Under the pieces are notes generated by a model that worked only from the letters and a program-made list of their open reading frames with translations, searched no databases and was not told where the DNA came from. The translations under genes were made by a program, and so were the position numbers. From NCBI GenBank assembly GCA_027296385.1, contig JAPUJD010000137.1, positions 1-41,820 of the forward strand: a stretch of DNA of 41,820 bases. The letters are read 5' to 3'. This document shows, piece by piece, positions 32,592 through 41,475 of the stretch (position 1 is the first letter of the stretch; each line of letters starts with the position of its first letter). Source of the stretch: Acidobacteriota bacterium. Its GTDB lineage: Bacteria; Acidobacteriota; Thermoanaerobaculia; Multivoradales; JAHEKO01.

Positions 32592-33797
32592 ATGCCTAGT
32601 TTTGACTGGAAAGGCCGTGGCCGTGGAGGCCAGTCTCAGGAAGGTGTTCTGGTTGCGGACTCGCGAGCTGCCGCGATCGCCACACTGCGCCGCCAGCAGG
32701 TGAGGGTGACCTCGCTACGCCAGAAGGGACGCCAGATCCCCTTCCTGCCCCGGCTGCCGCGCCGCATCGGCATCAAGAGCGTGGCAGTTTTCACCCGCCA
32801 GTTCTCAGTCATGCTCGACGCCGGGCTGCCCCTCGTCCAGTGCCTCGAAATCCTCGGCGACCAGCAGGAGAACCGCAAGTTCGCGGAAATCATCCAGCAG
32901 ATCCGGAGCGACGTCGAGAGCGGTCAGACCCTGGCCGATTCGATGGGCAAGCACCCGACGGCCTTCGACAACCTCTACACCAGCATGGTCGCCGCCGGTG
33001 AGGCCGGCGGTATCCTCGACATCATCCTCCAGCGCCTATCGACCTACCTGGAGAAACTCCACAAGCTGCACAGCCAGATTCGATCGGCGATGATCTATCC
33101 GGTGACAGTGCTGACGATCGCCGTCGTCGTCGTCTGGATCATCCTGTGGAAGGTCATCCCGGTATTCACCCAGCTCTTCGCCGGGCTCGGCGGCGAACTG
33201 CCCTGGTTGACCCGGACGGTGGTCAAGGCGAGCAACCTCGTCGGCACGTTTTGGTGGCTCGTACCGATCCTCTTTATCGGTATCAGCTCCGCTGTGCGCG
33301 CCTACTACCGTACCCACCGCGGCCGCCGGGTCATCGACGGCCTGCTGCTGCGCCTGCCGGTCGTCGGCATGCTGATTCGAAAGATCGCCGTTTCGCGGTT
33401 CTGCCGCACTCTCGGCACCCTGGTCTCATCCGGCGTACCGATTCTCGACGGCCTCGAGATCACCGCTCGCACTTCCGGCAACGCCATCATCGAGGACGCG
33501 GTGATGGCCGTGCGCAAGAGCGTCGAAGAGGGCAAGACCCTGAGTGCCCCACTGGCCGAGACCAAGGTCTTCCCGCCGATGGTCGTTCAGATGGTCAACG
33601 TCGGTGAACAGACCGGCGCCCTCGACCAGATGCTCAGCAAGATCGCCGACTTCTACGAGGACGAGGTCGACACGGCGGTCGAAGGCCTCCTCAAGCTGAT
33701 GGAACCGATCATGATCGTCATCCTCGGCGGCATTATCGGCGTCATCGTCACCGCGATGTACCTGCCGCTCTACACGATTCTCGGCAAGATCTCGTAG
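32592..33797 (+). CDS. pilC: PilC, type IV pilus inner-membrane platform protein
   Basis: Polytopic protein that couples the pilus ATPases to pilin polymerisation. 401 residues with two type II secretion F domains (about 65-190 and 270-393) and three transmembrane segments at about 168-190, 215-238 and 372-395. Both domains carry the motif pattern (FTRQFSVMLDAGLPL; FCRTLGTLVSSGVPI). Starts four bases after pilT, so translation is likely coupled. Confidence 0.97.
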   Translation: MPSFDWKGRGRGGQSQEGVLVADSRAAAIATLRRQQVRVTSLRQKGRQIPFLPRLPRRIGIKSVAVFTRQFSVMLDAGLPLVQCLEILGDQQENRKFAEIIQQIRSDVESGQTLADSMGKHPTAFDNLYTSMVAAGEAGGILDIILQRLSTYLEKLHKLHSQIRSAMIYPVTVLTIAVVVVWIILWKVIPVFTQLFAGLGGELPWLTRTVVKASNLVGTFWWLVPILFIGISSAVRAYYRTHRGRRVIDGLLLRLPVVGMLIRKIAVSRFCRTLGTLVSSGVPILDGLEITARTSGNAIIEDAVMAVRKSVEEGKTLSAPLAETKVFPPMVVQMVNVGEQTGALDQMLSKIADFYEDEVDTAVEGLLKLMEPIMIVILGGIIGVIVTAMYLPLYTILGKIS

Positions 33798-33810
33798 CGT
33801 CAAGTGTCCC

Positions 33811-35487
33811 GTGAGGCACGCCTCAGACAGATCTCAGGCCGTTTCGAGCCACGGTCGGGCTGACGATCGATTCGCTGCTCGGCTGCAGCGGATCGTCGTC
33901 GTCCGGCTGATCGCCATCCTGAGCTTCCTGCTCTCTTTCTTCGTGCTCCGGGTTTTCATGCCTGGATTCCAGGCCGCGCAGACGCCGTCGATCGACCAGG
34001 TGGTCTACACCCTGCTGCTCGTCGCCATCGGCCTCAACATTGTCTTTCTCGTCCAGCTGCGCCGGGCTTGGTTGGCTCTGCGAACCCAGGCGCTCGTGCA
34101 GTTCACCAGCGACCTGCTGCTGACCACGGCGCTGGTCTATTTCTTCGGCGGTGCCTCGAGTCCCTTCTCGAGCATCTTCTTCGTCGTCATCATCCTGACG
34201 GCCACTTTCCTCGGCAGGCGGGCGGAATTCATCGTGGCCAGCGGTGCCTGGGTCCTCTATGCCGCCGCCGCCCTGTCGCGGCAATACGGCTGGGCCCCAG
34301 GTTCCGTCGCGACGCAGGATCCGTTGAGCGAGGTCGCTTACCGCCTGATCCTCCACCTACTCGGGTTCGTCCTGGTGGCGCTGCTCGCTGCCCGGCTGAC
34401 TGGGCAGCTCTCGCGAGCCGAGAGCGACTTGGCGAGACTCCAGGTGGAGCATCGCGACATCGTCGAGTCGATCCCGAGCGGACTGATCACCTTCGACCCC
34501 AACGGCATCGTGCTCACGGCCAACGCGGCGGCGACGAAGATCCTCGGCCACTCGGCCGAGTCGCTAGTCGATCGCCAGCTCAGCGAGACCGGGCTCTTCG
34601 TCGACCAGCCCTGGCAGGACTTCGCCTGGAGCGACGAGAACCCTCCGCGCTTCGAAACCTCCTATGAGAGCGGAGGCGAGACTCGGCCCATCGGCTTCTC
34701 GCTCACGGAGATGACCTCTGCGGGAGGCGAGCCTACCGGCTTCGTGCTGATCTTCCAGGACCTCCACGAATGGCGCAAGCTCCAGGAGGAGCTGCAGCTC
34801 AAGGATCGCATGGCGGCCGTCGGAGAGATGGCGGCGGGCATCGCCCACGAGATCGGCAACCCGTTGGCGGCGCTCTCTGGCTCGGCCCAAATGTTGCAGC
34901 CAAGCCTGGCGGAGGGCTCGTCCCAGCGCACCTTGCTCGACATCATCTTGCGCGAGAGCCAGCGCCTCGATCGCACGATCAAGAGCTTCCTCCAGTTCGC
35001 TCGCCCTACGGAGCGATCGAGCGTCCTTCTCGACATCGCCGAACTGTTGCGCAGCAACACCGAGCTGCTGCGCAACAGCGAAGAGGTCTTGCCCGGGCAT
35101 CAGATCCACCTCGATCTCGAGGAGGCAAGCGCCGAAATCATTGCCGACGCGGATCAAATCAGCCAGATCTTCTGGAACCTCACCCGCAACGCTCTCAGAG
35201 CCATGGACTCGGCCGGCGATCTCTACATTCGGGGTAGACTTCGAGATGATGTCTACAGCATCGCCTTTCGCGACACTGGCCGAGGCATGACCGCCGGTGA
35301 TCGCTCCCAGCTCTTCTACCCCTTCCGCACGTCGTTCACCGGAGGAACCGGCATCGGCATGGCCATCGTCTATCGCATCGTCGAGGAGCACGGCGGGCGA
35401 TTGAAGGTCGAAAGCGAAGCCGGTAAGGGCACCCTCATTACGGTCGATCTGCCAGTCACCCGGACTGCACCGGCGCCCGCGCCATGA
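33811..35487 (+). CDS. pilS: PilS, two-component sensor histidine kinase
   Basis: Membrane kinase that controls pilin transcription through PilR. 558 residues from a GTG. About six transmembrane helices in residues 28-195, a PAS domain at about 210-320, and HisKA with phospho-acceptor H346 (AHEIGNPLAAL). The ATPase domain has N-box N456/N460, DTGRGM at 488-493 and GTGIGMA at 512-518. This is the normal PilS architecture and all catalytic motifs are intact. Its stop overlaps the pilR start (ATGA). Confidence 0.95.
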   Translation: MRHASDRSQAVSSHGRADDRFAARLQRIVVVRLIAILSFLLSFFVLRVFMPGFQAAQTPSIDQVVYTLLLVAIGLNIVFLVQLRRAWLALRTQALVQFTSDLLLTTALVYFFGGASSPFSSIFFVVIILTATFLGRRAEFIVASGAWVLYAAAALSRQYGWAPGSVATQDPLSEVAYRLILHLLGFVLVALLAARLTGQLSRAESDLARLQVEHRDIVESIPSGLITFDPNGIVLTANAAATKILGHSAESLVDRQLSETGLFVDQPWQDFAWSDENPPRFETSYESGGETRPIGFSLTEMTSAGGEPTGFVLIFQDLHEWRKLQEELQLKDRMAAVGEMAAGIAHEIGNPLAALSGSAQMLQPSLAEGSSQRTLLDIILRESQRLDRTIKSFLQFARPTERSSVLLDIAELLRSNTELLRNSEEVLPGHQIHLDLEEASAEIIADADQISQIFWNLTRNALRAMDSAGDLYIRGRLRDDVYSIAFRDTGRGMTAGDRSQLFYPFRTSFTGGTGIGMAIVYRIVEEHGGRLKVESEAGKGTLITVDLPVTRTAPAPAP

Positions 35488-36884
35488 ACGCCCGCATCCT
35501 GGTCGTCGACGACGAGCAGAGCATGCTCGAGTTCCTCGAGGTGCTCCTGCGCGAGGAGGGCTACGAGACCGCCACGGCCCGCTCGGTGGCCGAGGGCCGT
35601 GAGCGGTGGGCGGAAGGCGACTTCCACCTCGTGCTGTGCGACCTGATCATGCCCGACGGCAGTGGCCTGGAGCTGCTCGAGGAGATTCGCAGCCAGGAGT
35701 CCTCGGCCTCCGTCATCATGATGACCGCCTACACCTCGACCAAATCAGCCATCGAGGCGATGAAGCTGGGGGCCTACGACTACCTCTCCAAGCCCTTTGA
35801 CGTCGACGAGATCAAGCTCACCATCCAGAAGGCTATCGAAAAAACCGCGCTCGTAGACGAGAACGTCTACCTGCGGCGCGAGCTCGAAGGCAAGTACAAG
35901 TTCTCGAACATCATCGGCCGTAGCCGGCGGATGCAGGAGATCTTCGCCCTGGTCGAACGGGTAGCGCGAACCAGTTCCACGATCCTGCTCGAGGGCGAGA
36001 GCGGCACCGGCAAGGAGCTGATCGCGCGGGCCATCCACTACGCCGGGCCACGGGCCAAACACCGCTTTCTCAGCGTCAATTGCGGCGCGTTGCCCGAGGC
36101 TCTGCTCGAGAGCGAGCTCTTCGGGCACAAACGGGGCGCATTCACCGGCGCCATCGCCGAGAAGAAGGGTCTGTTTCAGGCGGCGCATCGCGGCACCCTG
36201 CTGCTGGACGAGGTCGGCGAGATGACCCCGCCGATGCAGGTCAAGCTCCTGCGCGCCCTACAGGAGAAGAAAATCCGTCAGGTCGGCAGCAATGTCGAGC
36301 AGCCGGTCGACGCACGCATCATCGCCGCCACCAACCGGGACCTGCGACAACTGACCCAGAGCGGCGAGTTCCGCGAGGATCTCTACTACCGGATCAACGT
36401 CATCCCCATCCGCGTGCCCCCGCTGCGCCAGCGCCGCGAGGACGTGCCTCTGCTGGTCGATTTCTTCGTCCAGAAGTACAGCCGAGAGATGGACATCGAG
36501 CCCCCGCGGGTCTCCGTCGAAGCGCTCAAGCTGCTCGAGAGCTACCTGTGGCCGGGCAACGTACGAGAGCTCGAGAATGTGATCGAGCGGGCGCTAGCCC
36601 TGACCACGAGCGACACGCTGACGTCCGAGGACATACCAACCCACCTGCTGCACCAAGGCGCAAGCACCCTGCCAACCATCGACCTGCCGGAGGAGGGGCT
36701 CGATCTCGAAGTCCACCTCGACGACATGCGAAGGGAGCTGATGGGGCAGGCGCTGGATCGCTCGAGCGGCGTTCAGACGCAGGCGGCCGAGCTCGTCGGC
36801 ATGAGTTTCCGTTCTTTCCGCTACTACGCCAAGAAGGCCGGGTTGACCAAGGACCAGCGACCGGAAGAAGTCATCGAGAGCTGA
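35484..36884 (+). CDS. pilR: PilR, sigma-54-dependent response regulator
   Basis: NtrC-family activator of pilin gene transcription. 466 residues: receiver domain 1-120 with phospho-acceptor D53; AAA+ domain about 140-375 with Walker A GESGTGKE at 171-178, sigma-54-binding GAFTGA at 218-223 and Walker B LLLDEVGE at 239-246; Fis-type helix-turn-helix at about 415-455 ending FRYYAKKAGL. Coupled to pilS. The pilin gene it would be expected to control is not in the window. Its 3' end overlaps the convergent propeller gene by 14 bp. Confidence 0.96.
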   Translation: MNARILVVDDEQSMLEFLEVLLREEGYETATARSVAEGRERWAEGDFHLVLCDLIMPDGSGLELLEEIRSQESSASVIMMTAYTSTKSAIEAMKLGAYDYLSKPFDVDEIKLTIQKAIEKTALVDENVYLRRELEGKYKFSNIIGRSRRMQEIFALVERVARTSSTILLEGESGTGKELIARAIHYAGPRAKHRFLSVNCGALPEALLESELFGHKRGAFTGAIAEKKGLFQAAHRGTLLLDEVGEMTPPMQVKLLRALQEKKIRQVGSNVEQPVDARIIAATNRDLRQLTQSGEFREDLYYRINVIPIRVPPLRQRREDVPLLVDFFVQKYSREMDIEPPRVSVEALKLLESYLWPGNVRELENVIERALALTTSDTLTSEDIPTHLLHQGASTLPTIDLPEEGLDLEVHLDDMRRELMGQALDRSSGVQTQAAELVGMSFRSFRYYAKKAGLTKDQRPEEVIES

Positions 36885-38721
36885 TCGACACCCCAGGCTC
36901 GGAGTCTTGGGCCAGCTCGAGCACCGTCGACCAGAGCAGGCCATAGCCGGAAGTCGCCAGGTGCAAGCGCCCATCGCGCAGCAGCGTTGCGGCAACGTCG
37001 CGCATCGGTACCGGCAACCGCATCGCCGAGCGCTCCCGCCCGGCCAGATCGTGCAGCGTCGCCGTTCCGCCGTCCCACAGCGCCAGGATGGGTAGCGTGC
37101 CATCTCCCGTCGGTAGGACTCGCGGCGCCGCAACGGCCAGGGACTGCCACCCGCCGATCGGAGTTCGCCGCAAGCGCCCAGCGGTGGTATCGACGATCAG
37201 CGCGTGGCCAAAGACCTCGAGGGCGCGGACGGCGCCCGGAATCGATACCGCGGAGCGCTGCGACAAGTCCCACCGCCAAAGCTCGCCGCCATCGGCCAGC
37301 CAGACCGCTCCGCGCCACGGCACCGGTGCGCTCACCGGTGCGCTCACCGGCAATCGATCGACCTCTCCGTGGCGCAGGGAGACGACCTCGGTCCGGCTCT
37401 GCGCCACTACCCAGCCGTCAGCCGAGGTCACGTTCTCGATGCGCCCGGTCCCGAACCGCGCGACGCGATCCCACACCTCCGCGGCGCGGCGCCACAATCC
37501 GGCTTCGGTCGCCGCGTAGATGACGGCACCGTCAGCCGCCAGATCGAGGACCATCGGCAGGTGTGAGTCGCGGTCGAGGGTCAACCGCGCCCCCACCAGC
37601 TGATGCACTCCGTCGCTGTGCTCCGTATGGCGCACGGAGAGCGCCAGACCGTCGAGACCAGCGACGACGTCGGTCACTCGCACGCCGACCATGCCTAACG
37701 CGGACGATTCGAAGCTGTTGCCGCCGTCGAGCGAACGCCAGACTCCAGAGCCTTCGCTGCCAACGAGCACGACGTTGGGCCGCGAGGGATGAACGGCCAT
37801 CGTCGCCACCGCCAGGACCGGGCTTCGCCGCTCCCAGCTCGCCCCCTGGTCGTCGGAGCGGTAGACCCCGGCGATGGTCCCCGCCAGCAGGGCTCCGGTC
37901 GGCAAGACCTCGAAGCTAGGCGTACGCCTCTCGTCGAGCCCTTCGGTGTGACGCTGCCAACGCCTGCCACGATCGCGCGCGTTGTAGACCCAGCCACAGG
38001 TCGAGGCCCACAATTCGCCTTCGTTCACACCGGGTCGCAGGCTGAAGACCTCGGAGTCCAGGGCCATGCCCCCGAAGATGCCGTGCCAGGAACGGCCTCG
38101 GTCGTCGCTGCGGTAAGCCCGCCGCCAGGTCCCCGCGTAGAGCACGTCCGGATCATGCGGATCGACGAGCAGGCTGGTGACCTTGCCGATCGCGGGCTCG
38201 AACGCCGTCAAGTGAGCCCAGGTGCGGCCGGAGTCACGAGTCCTCCACACACCCTCACGGGTAGCGGCGAAGAGCTCGCCCGCCCGATCGGGCGCCAGGG
38301 CCAGGTCGTAGACCTGCCGGGGAGGCAAGCCGTCGTGGCGCATCTGCCACGTGCGGCCACCGTCATCCGACATGGCGACCGCTCCGTCGGCACCCCATAG
38401 CGCCCACAGCGACGCCCAGACCCGGCCTTCTCGATGAGGATCGAACTTCAGGCTGCTGACGACCCAACCGGGCAGAGCGACCCGTGCGCCGGCCGGTCGC
38501 CAGCTCGCGCCGAGATCGCCGGACTCGTAGACCTGGCCCGACGAGGTGCCCGCGAGCACGCGCTCCGGCGCGGCCGGATCGAAAGCCAGACTGCGCACGT
38601 CGGCACCGAAGAGCGGTACTGAGTGCCACCCGTCCGCCGCCAGCGGCAACGCGGCCAGCGCCAGAACCAGCAGACCGACAACCCGTGGCAGAAGTCCTGC
38701 GGGCCGCGTTGCGGGCGCCAT
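36871..38721 (-). CDS. secreted beta-propeller protein with seven Asp boxes
   Basis: 616-residue predicted exported protein. Signal peptide 1-29 (hydrophobic 12-28, ending LAAD). The first half is a BNR/sortilin-like propeller: Asp-box motifs (S/T-x-D-x-G-x-x-W/F) at about 66-74, 118-125, 161-168, 205-212, 248-255, 289-296 and 330-337, one per blade. The second half (about 350-600) has further strand-rich repeats without Asp boxes, perhaps a second propeller. No sialidase arginine triad is evident, so binding rather than hydrolysis is likely. A 12 bp tandem repeat encodes VSAP twice. The 3' end overlaps pilR. Family known, function not. Confidence 0.85.
   Translation of the reverse strand: MAPATRPAGLLPRVVGLLVLALAALPLAADGWHSVPLFGADVRSLAFDPAAPERVLAGTSSGQVYESGDLGASWRPAGARVALPGWVVSSLKFDPHREGRVWASLWALWGADGAVAMSDDGGRTWQMRHDGLPPRQVYDLALAPDRAGELFAATREGVWRTRDSGRTWAHLTAFEPAIGKVTSLLVDPHDPDVLYAGTWRRAYRSDDRGRSWHGIFGGMALDSEVFSLRPGVNEGELWASTCGWVYNARDRGRRWQRHTEGLDERRTPSFEVLPTGALLAGTIAGVYRSDDQGASWERRSPVLAVATMAVHPSRPNVVLVGSEGSGVWRSLDGGNSFESSALGMVGVRVTDVVAGLDGLALSVRHTEHSDGVHQLVGARLTLDRDSHLPMVLDLAADGAVIYAATEAGLWRRAAEVWDRVARFGTGRIENVTSADGWVVAQSRTEVVSLRHGEVDRLPVSAPVSAPVPWRGAVWLADGGELWRWDLSQRSAVSIPGAVRALEVFGHALIVDTTAGRLRRTPIGGWQSLAVAAPRVLPTGDGTLPILALWDGGTATLHDLAGRERSAMRLPVPMRDVAATLLRDGRLHLATSGYGLLWSTVLELAQDSEPGVSISSR
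37322..37351. repeat. 12 bp tandem repeat in the propeller gene
   Basis: ACCGGTGCGCTC occurs twice in tandem and a third copy is begun (ACCGG). In the minus-strand protein it encodes a repeated Val-Ser-Ala-Pro linker. Confidence 0.85.
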
Positions 38722-38830
38722 GGGCCGCTAGACCAGACGGACGGCACTCGGCGCCGCCGCGCGGCTCTGTTGCCCACGACGATCGGCGTCGGCAAGAACG
38801 TCCGATGAGGACGGCACCATCATGAGAACG

Positions 38831-38839
38831 AGCCTAGCA
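38831..38839 (-). promoter_or_regulatory. possible extended -10 element TGCTAGGCT
   Basis: On the minus strand, TGCTAGGCT lies 110 bp upstream of the propeller gene start in the 177 bp gap after the zinc-ribbon gene. It resembles TGCTATCCT at the other sites. No good -35 is visible. The rest of the gap shows nothing recognisable. Confidence 0.25.
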
Positions 38840-38898
38840 CGGCGCCCAGCTCAGGCGACCAGACCGTGGCAGCAGTCCTGCGGGACACCAGCCTCGAC

Positions 38899-39204
38899 TC
38901 AGTCGGCCGTCTTGGCGGAATCCGCCTTGGCGGCGGCCGGCTTCGCCTTCTTGTCTTCGGCTTTGTCGGGTGCCGCTTTGTCGTCGGCGTCGGCCGCCGA
39001 GGAATCGCCATCGTCCGACGACTTACGCCCCGCGTAGTCGGTGACGTACCAGCCCGTGCCCTTGAACTGGAAGGCCGGTGCCGAGAGCACGCGGTTCATG
39101 GGACCGCCGCACGCCTCGCAGGCCTCCGGGGGCGGATCGTTCAAGCGCTGCAGGCGCTCGATGCGCCGGCTGCAGTCCGCGCACTCGTACTCGTAGATCG
39201 GCAT
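38899..39204 (-). CDS. FmdB-family zinc-ribbon protein
   Basis: 101-residue protein. N-terminal zinc ribbon of the FmdB/CxxC_CxxC_SSSS type: MPIYEYECADC, then EACEACGGP, giving C8, C11, C29 and C32, followed by the family segment APAFQFKGTGWYVTDY. The last 40 residues are a low-complexity Lys/Ala/Asp tail, probably disordered. Such proteins are regarded as putative regulators; the role here is unknown. Lies 171 bp downstream of the DUF4388 gene with a hairpin in between. Confidence 0.92.
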   Translation of the reverse strand: MPIYEYECADCSRRIERLQRLNDPPPEACEACGGPMNRVLSAPAFQFKGTGWYVTDYAGRKSSDDGDSSAADADDKAAPDKAEDKKAKPAAAKADSAKTAD

Positions 39205-39274
39205 GGTGGTCGGCTCTCTTCGGGTTACTCGACAACCCGCGCGGGTGGCGAGAGACGCTCCCCGCGGCGGAACG

Positions 39275-39294
39275 CCGAATGCTACAGCATTCGG
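39275..39294 (-). terminator. hairpin between the DUF4388 gene and the FmdB-like gene
   Basis: CCGAATGC-TACA-GCATTCGG, a perfect 8 bp stem, 81 nt past the DUF4388 stop and 70 nt before the zinc-ribbon start. No U tract. Terminator-like, or an RNA processing site. A weaker repeat, CGGGTT/AACCCG, lies at 39221-39239. Confidence 0.45.
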
Positions 39295-39375
39295 TCGTCG
39301 ATAGCCCGAAGACGAACCAGCACCCCAGCACCAAGGCCTGGGCGCCGCCGCAGCCTGTCGTGCCGCGACACCCTA

Positions 39376-40179
39376 CTACGCAGCAGAGTCGTCGGACCGG
39401 CGGAAGGCCCGGATCGAGACGGGAGCGGCCTCCGAGTCCCGATCGTGAATCGGGCGCGCCAAGTCGAGCACGACCATGGCGTAGAGGAATTTGGCGTTGT
39501 CCTTGCCCCCCTTCGGACCGCGGGTGCAGAGCTCGTACAAGGTACGGTGGCCATCGATCAGCGATAGCAGGGCGAAGTCTTCCGCACTGAGCCCCACCTC
39601 CACCGCGTCCTCGACGGTGAAGGCGGGCTCCAGGACAGTGTCGCGGCCCCCGATGCGGGCCATGAGTTGGCGCACGTCGGTCTGGCGCTTGATGCCGTCG
39701 ATGATCACTCGTCCCAGTGGCAGTTGGATACCGATCATGTCCACGGGGTCCCAGGGGCCGAGCTTGAATTTGATACTGCCCTGCCACCAGGAAAAGAGGC
39801 TCCAGACGATGGCCTCGGTCTGGCGCTGAATCGCCTCGTGCACCTGTCCGGGGGCCATCAGGCCGCGCTCGACCAGCAACACGCCCAACCTGTAGGTCGT
39901 CTGCCGTCGCTCCCGCATGACCTGCCGGAACTGGTCCTGCGTAAGCAGTCCGACGCGCCGCAGATAGACGCCCAGGCTCGTGCCGATGTCCGACGAGCGA
40001 GCGTGCACTACATGCCCGTCGCGGATGTAGATCTCCGTCGTCACGTCGTCGCGCGCAGCCTCGAGGACTCCGGGCACCGTGAATTGGCCGACGCGAGCAA
40101 GGATCTCCGGCAACGGGGTCTCAGAGAGGTCGCCGCGATACTGAAACTGCTTGCCGTCGCTGTGGCGTTGGGGGTCCAT
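39376..40179 (-). CDS. DUF4388 (PATAN) domain protein
   Basis: 267-residue cytoplasmic protein. An N-terminal DUF4388/PATAN domain (about 12-95: YRGDLSETPLPEILARVGQF, then EIYIRDGHVVHARSS) is followed by segments typical of the family (LGVLLVERGLMAPGQV; WSLFSWWQGSIKFKLG) and a C-terminal helical region with AFTVEDAVEVGLSAEDFALLSLIDG. PATAN domains occur in regulators of motility and pili, so a link to the pil genes here is plausible but unproven. Start is uncertain: in-frame ATGs at 40179, 40209 and 40224, none with a clear ribosome site; 40179 is nearest the conserved domain. Divergent from moeA. Confidence 0.85.
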   Translation of the reverse strand: MDPQRHSDGKQFQYRGDLSETPLPEILARVGQFTVPGVLEAARDDVTTEIYIRDGHVVHARSSDIGTSLGVYLRRVGLLTQDQFRQVMRERRQTTYRLGVLLVERGLMAPGQVHEAIQRQTEAIVWSLFSWWQGSIKFKLGPWDPVDMIGIQLPLGRVIIDGIKRQTDVRQLMARIGGRDTVLEPAFTVEDAVEVGLSAEDFALLSLIDGHRTLYELCTRGPKGGKDNAKFLYAMVVLDLARPIHDRDSEAAPVSIRAFRRSDDSAA

Positions 40180-40221
40180 GTCAGAGTGCCCGCCGATATT
40201 TCGGCGCATCGCACAGCTCAT

Positions 40222-40249
40222 TGTGTCACATTGCCCCGTCGATCCACAA
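40222..40249. promoter_or_regulatory. possible operator between the DUF4388 and moeA genes
   Basis: The palindrome TGTG-T-CACA lies at 40222-40230 and a further CACAA half-site at 40245-40249, in the intergenic stretch shared by the divergent genes. The bases TGTCACATTGCC (40224-40235) match TGTGACATTGCC upstream of pilT at 11 of 12 positions. Confidence 0.3.
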
Positions 40250-40272
40250 CTGAGAGAATCGCCACTGTTCTC

Positions 40273-41475
40273 ATGACCTCCGACCCGATCAGCCCTGAAG
40301 AGGCGTGGCGCGCAATCGAAGCCGACCTCGCCCCACTGCCGAGCGAGCTCGTCGGGCGACGCCGCGCCTGGCGACGGGTGCTCGCCGCCGATCTCGACGC
40401 CCGAGTCGACGTCCCCCCTCACGATATGTCGGCGATGGACGGCTACGCCGTCGCACCCGCACTGACCTCGACCACCCTCTCGGTAGCCGGCACCATAGCT
40501 GCCGGAGACAGGCCTGGTTTCAAACTCGACCCCGCGACCACGGTCAGGATCATGACTGGAGCGCCGATTCCGACCGGAGCGGATCGGGTCGTCCCCATCG
40601 AGCTCACCGACGGTGGAACCGAGAGCGTAGAGCTCCTCCAGACCACAGCCTGCGGAGCCCATATCCGCCGCCGCGGCGAGGTGATTCGAAAGGGCGAGCT
40701 GCTGCTGAGAGCGGGAACCGTGATCGCGCCCGGCACTCTGGCAGCGCTGGCAACCCACGGGATCTCGTCGGTCAGGGTACATCGCTCCCCCACCGTCGCG
40801 GTGATGACGACGGGAGACGAAGTAGTGCCGCCGTCGATCCGGCCCCGGCCGGGCCAGATCCGCGACTCCCACACCGATTTTCTACTCGCCGCCGGCCACG
40901 ACCTGGGAGTCGAGTTCGATTCGCTCGGCATCGCCGCCGATACTCCCGACGCCCTCGCCGAGCGCATCTCGCGGGGCATGCGCTCGGACGTCCTCATCAT
41001 CGGCGGCGGCGTCTCGATGGGCGCCTTCGATTGGGTCGAGAGCACTCTCGACGCCTGTGGTTGCGAGCTCCTGTTCCACAACGTGTCGATCCAGCCGGGA
41101 AAGCCCCTGCTGGCAGCCCGCCACGAAGGCGGGCTCGTCTTCGGCCTGCCGGGCAACCCGAACGCGGTCATGGTCACCTTCGCGCTCTTCGTGCGTCCGG
41201 CGCTGCGCTGCCTTCTCGGCTACGAGGACGGGTTCTGGCATTCGGCCATGGAGGGGACCCTCACCGGGCCGCTGGAAGGGGCCCGAGGCCGCGATCGCTT
41301 CATCCCGGCCCGGCTCGTCGGCGGCACCGGCAGAGCTCGCCTCGAGCCGATCATGGCACAAGGCTCACACGACATGAACGCCTTCGCCCGAGCCGACGCC
41401 CTGGTGCGAGTCACAGCCGGCAGCGAGCCGCGAGCCGCAGGCGAGCCCTGTGCCTGGCAGGCGCTGGAGCCCTGA
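40273..41475 (+). CDS. moeA: MoeA, molybdopterin molybdenumtransferase
   Basis: Inserts molybdate into adenylylated molybdopterin, the last step of molybdenum cofactor synthesis. 400 residues. Conserved HDMSAMDGYAV at 50-60, MTGAPIPTGADRVVPIE at 94-110, TGDEVV, GQIRDSHTD, GGGVSMGAFDWV, and QPGKPLL followed by FGLPGNPNAVMVTF. All domains are present. ATG at 40273 gives the family N-terminus; the frame is open far upstream but antisense to the DUF4388 gene. No other Mo-cofactor gene is near apart from the short XdhC-N-like gene at 18078. Confidence 0.96.
   Translation: MTSDPISPEEAWRAIEADLAPLPSELVGRRRAWRRVLAADLDARVDVPPHDMSAMDGYAVAPALTSTTLSVAGTIAAGDRPGFKLDPATTVRIMTGAPIPTGADRVVPIELTDGGTESVELLQTTACGAHIRRRGEVIRKGELLLRAGTVIAPGTLAALATHGISSVRVHRSPTVAVMTTGDEVVPPSIRPRPGQIRDSHTDFLLAAGHDLGVEFDSLGIAADTPDALAERISRGMRSDVLIIGGGVSMGAFDWVESTLDACGCELLFHNVSIQPGKPLLAARHEGGLVFGLPGNPNAVMVTFALFVRPALRCLLGYEDGFWHSAMEGTLTGPLEGARGRDRFIPARLVGGTGRARLEPIMAQGSHDMNAFARADALVRVTAGSEPRAAGEPCAWQALEP

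Noticed and set aside
39667..40272. N-terminal extension of moeA
   Set aside because: The frame is open for 600 bases upstream, but this part is antisense to the DUF4388 gene and MoeA proteins begin at the ATG at 40273.
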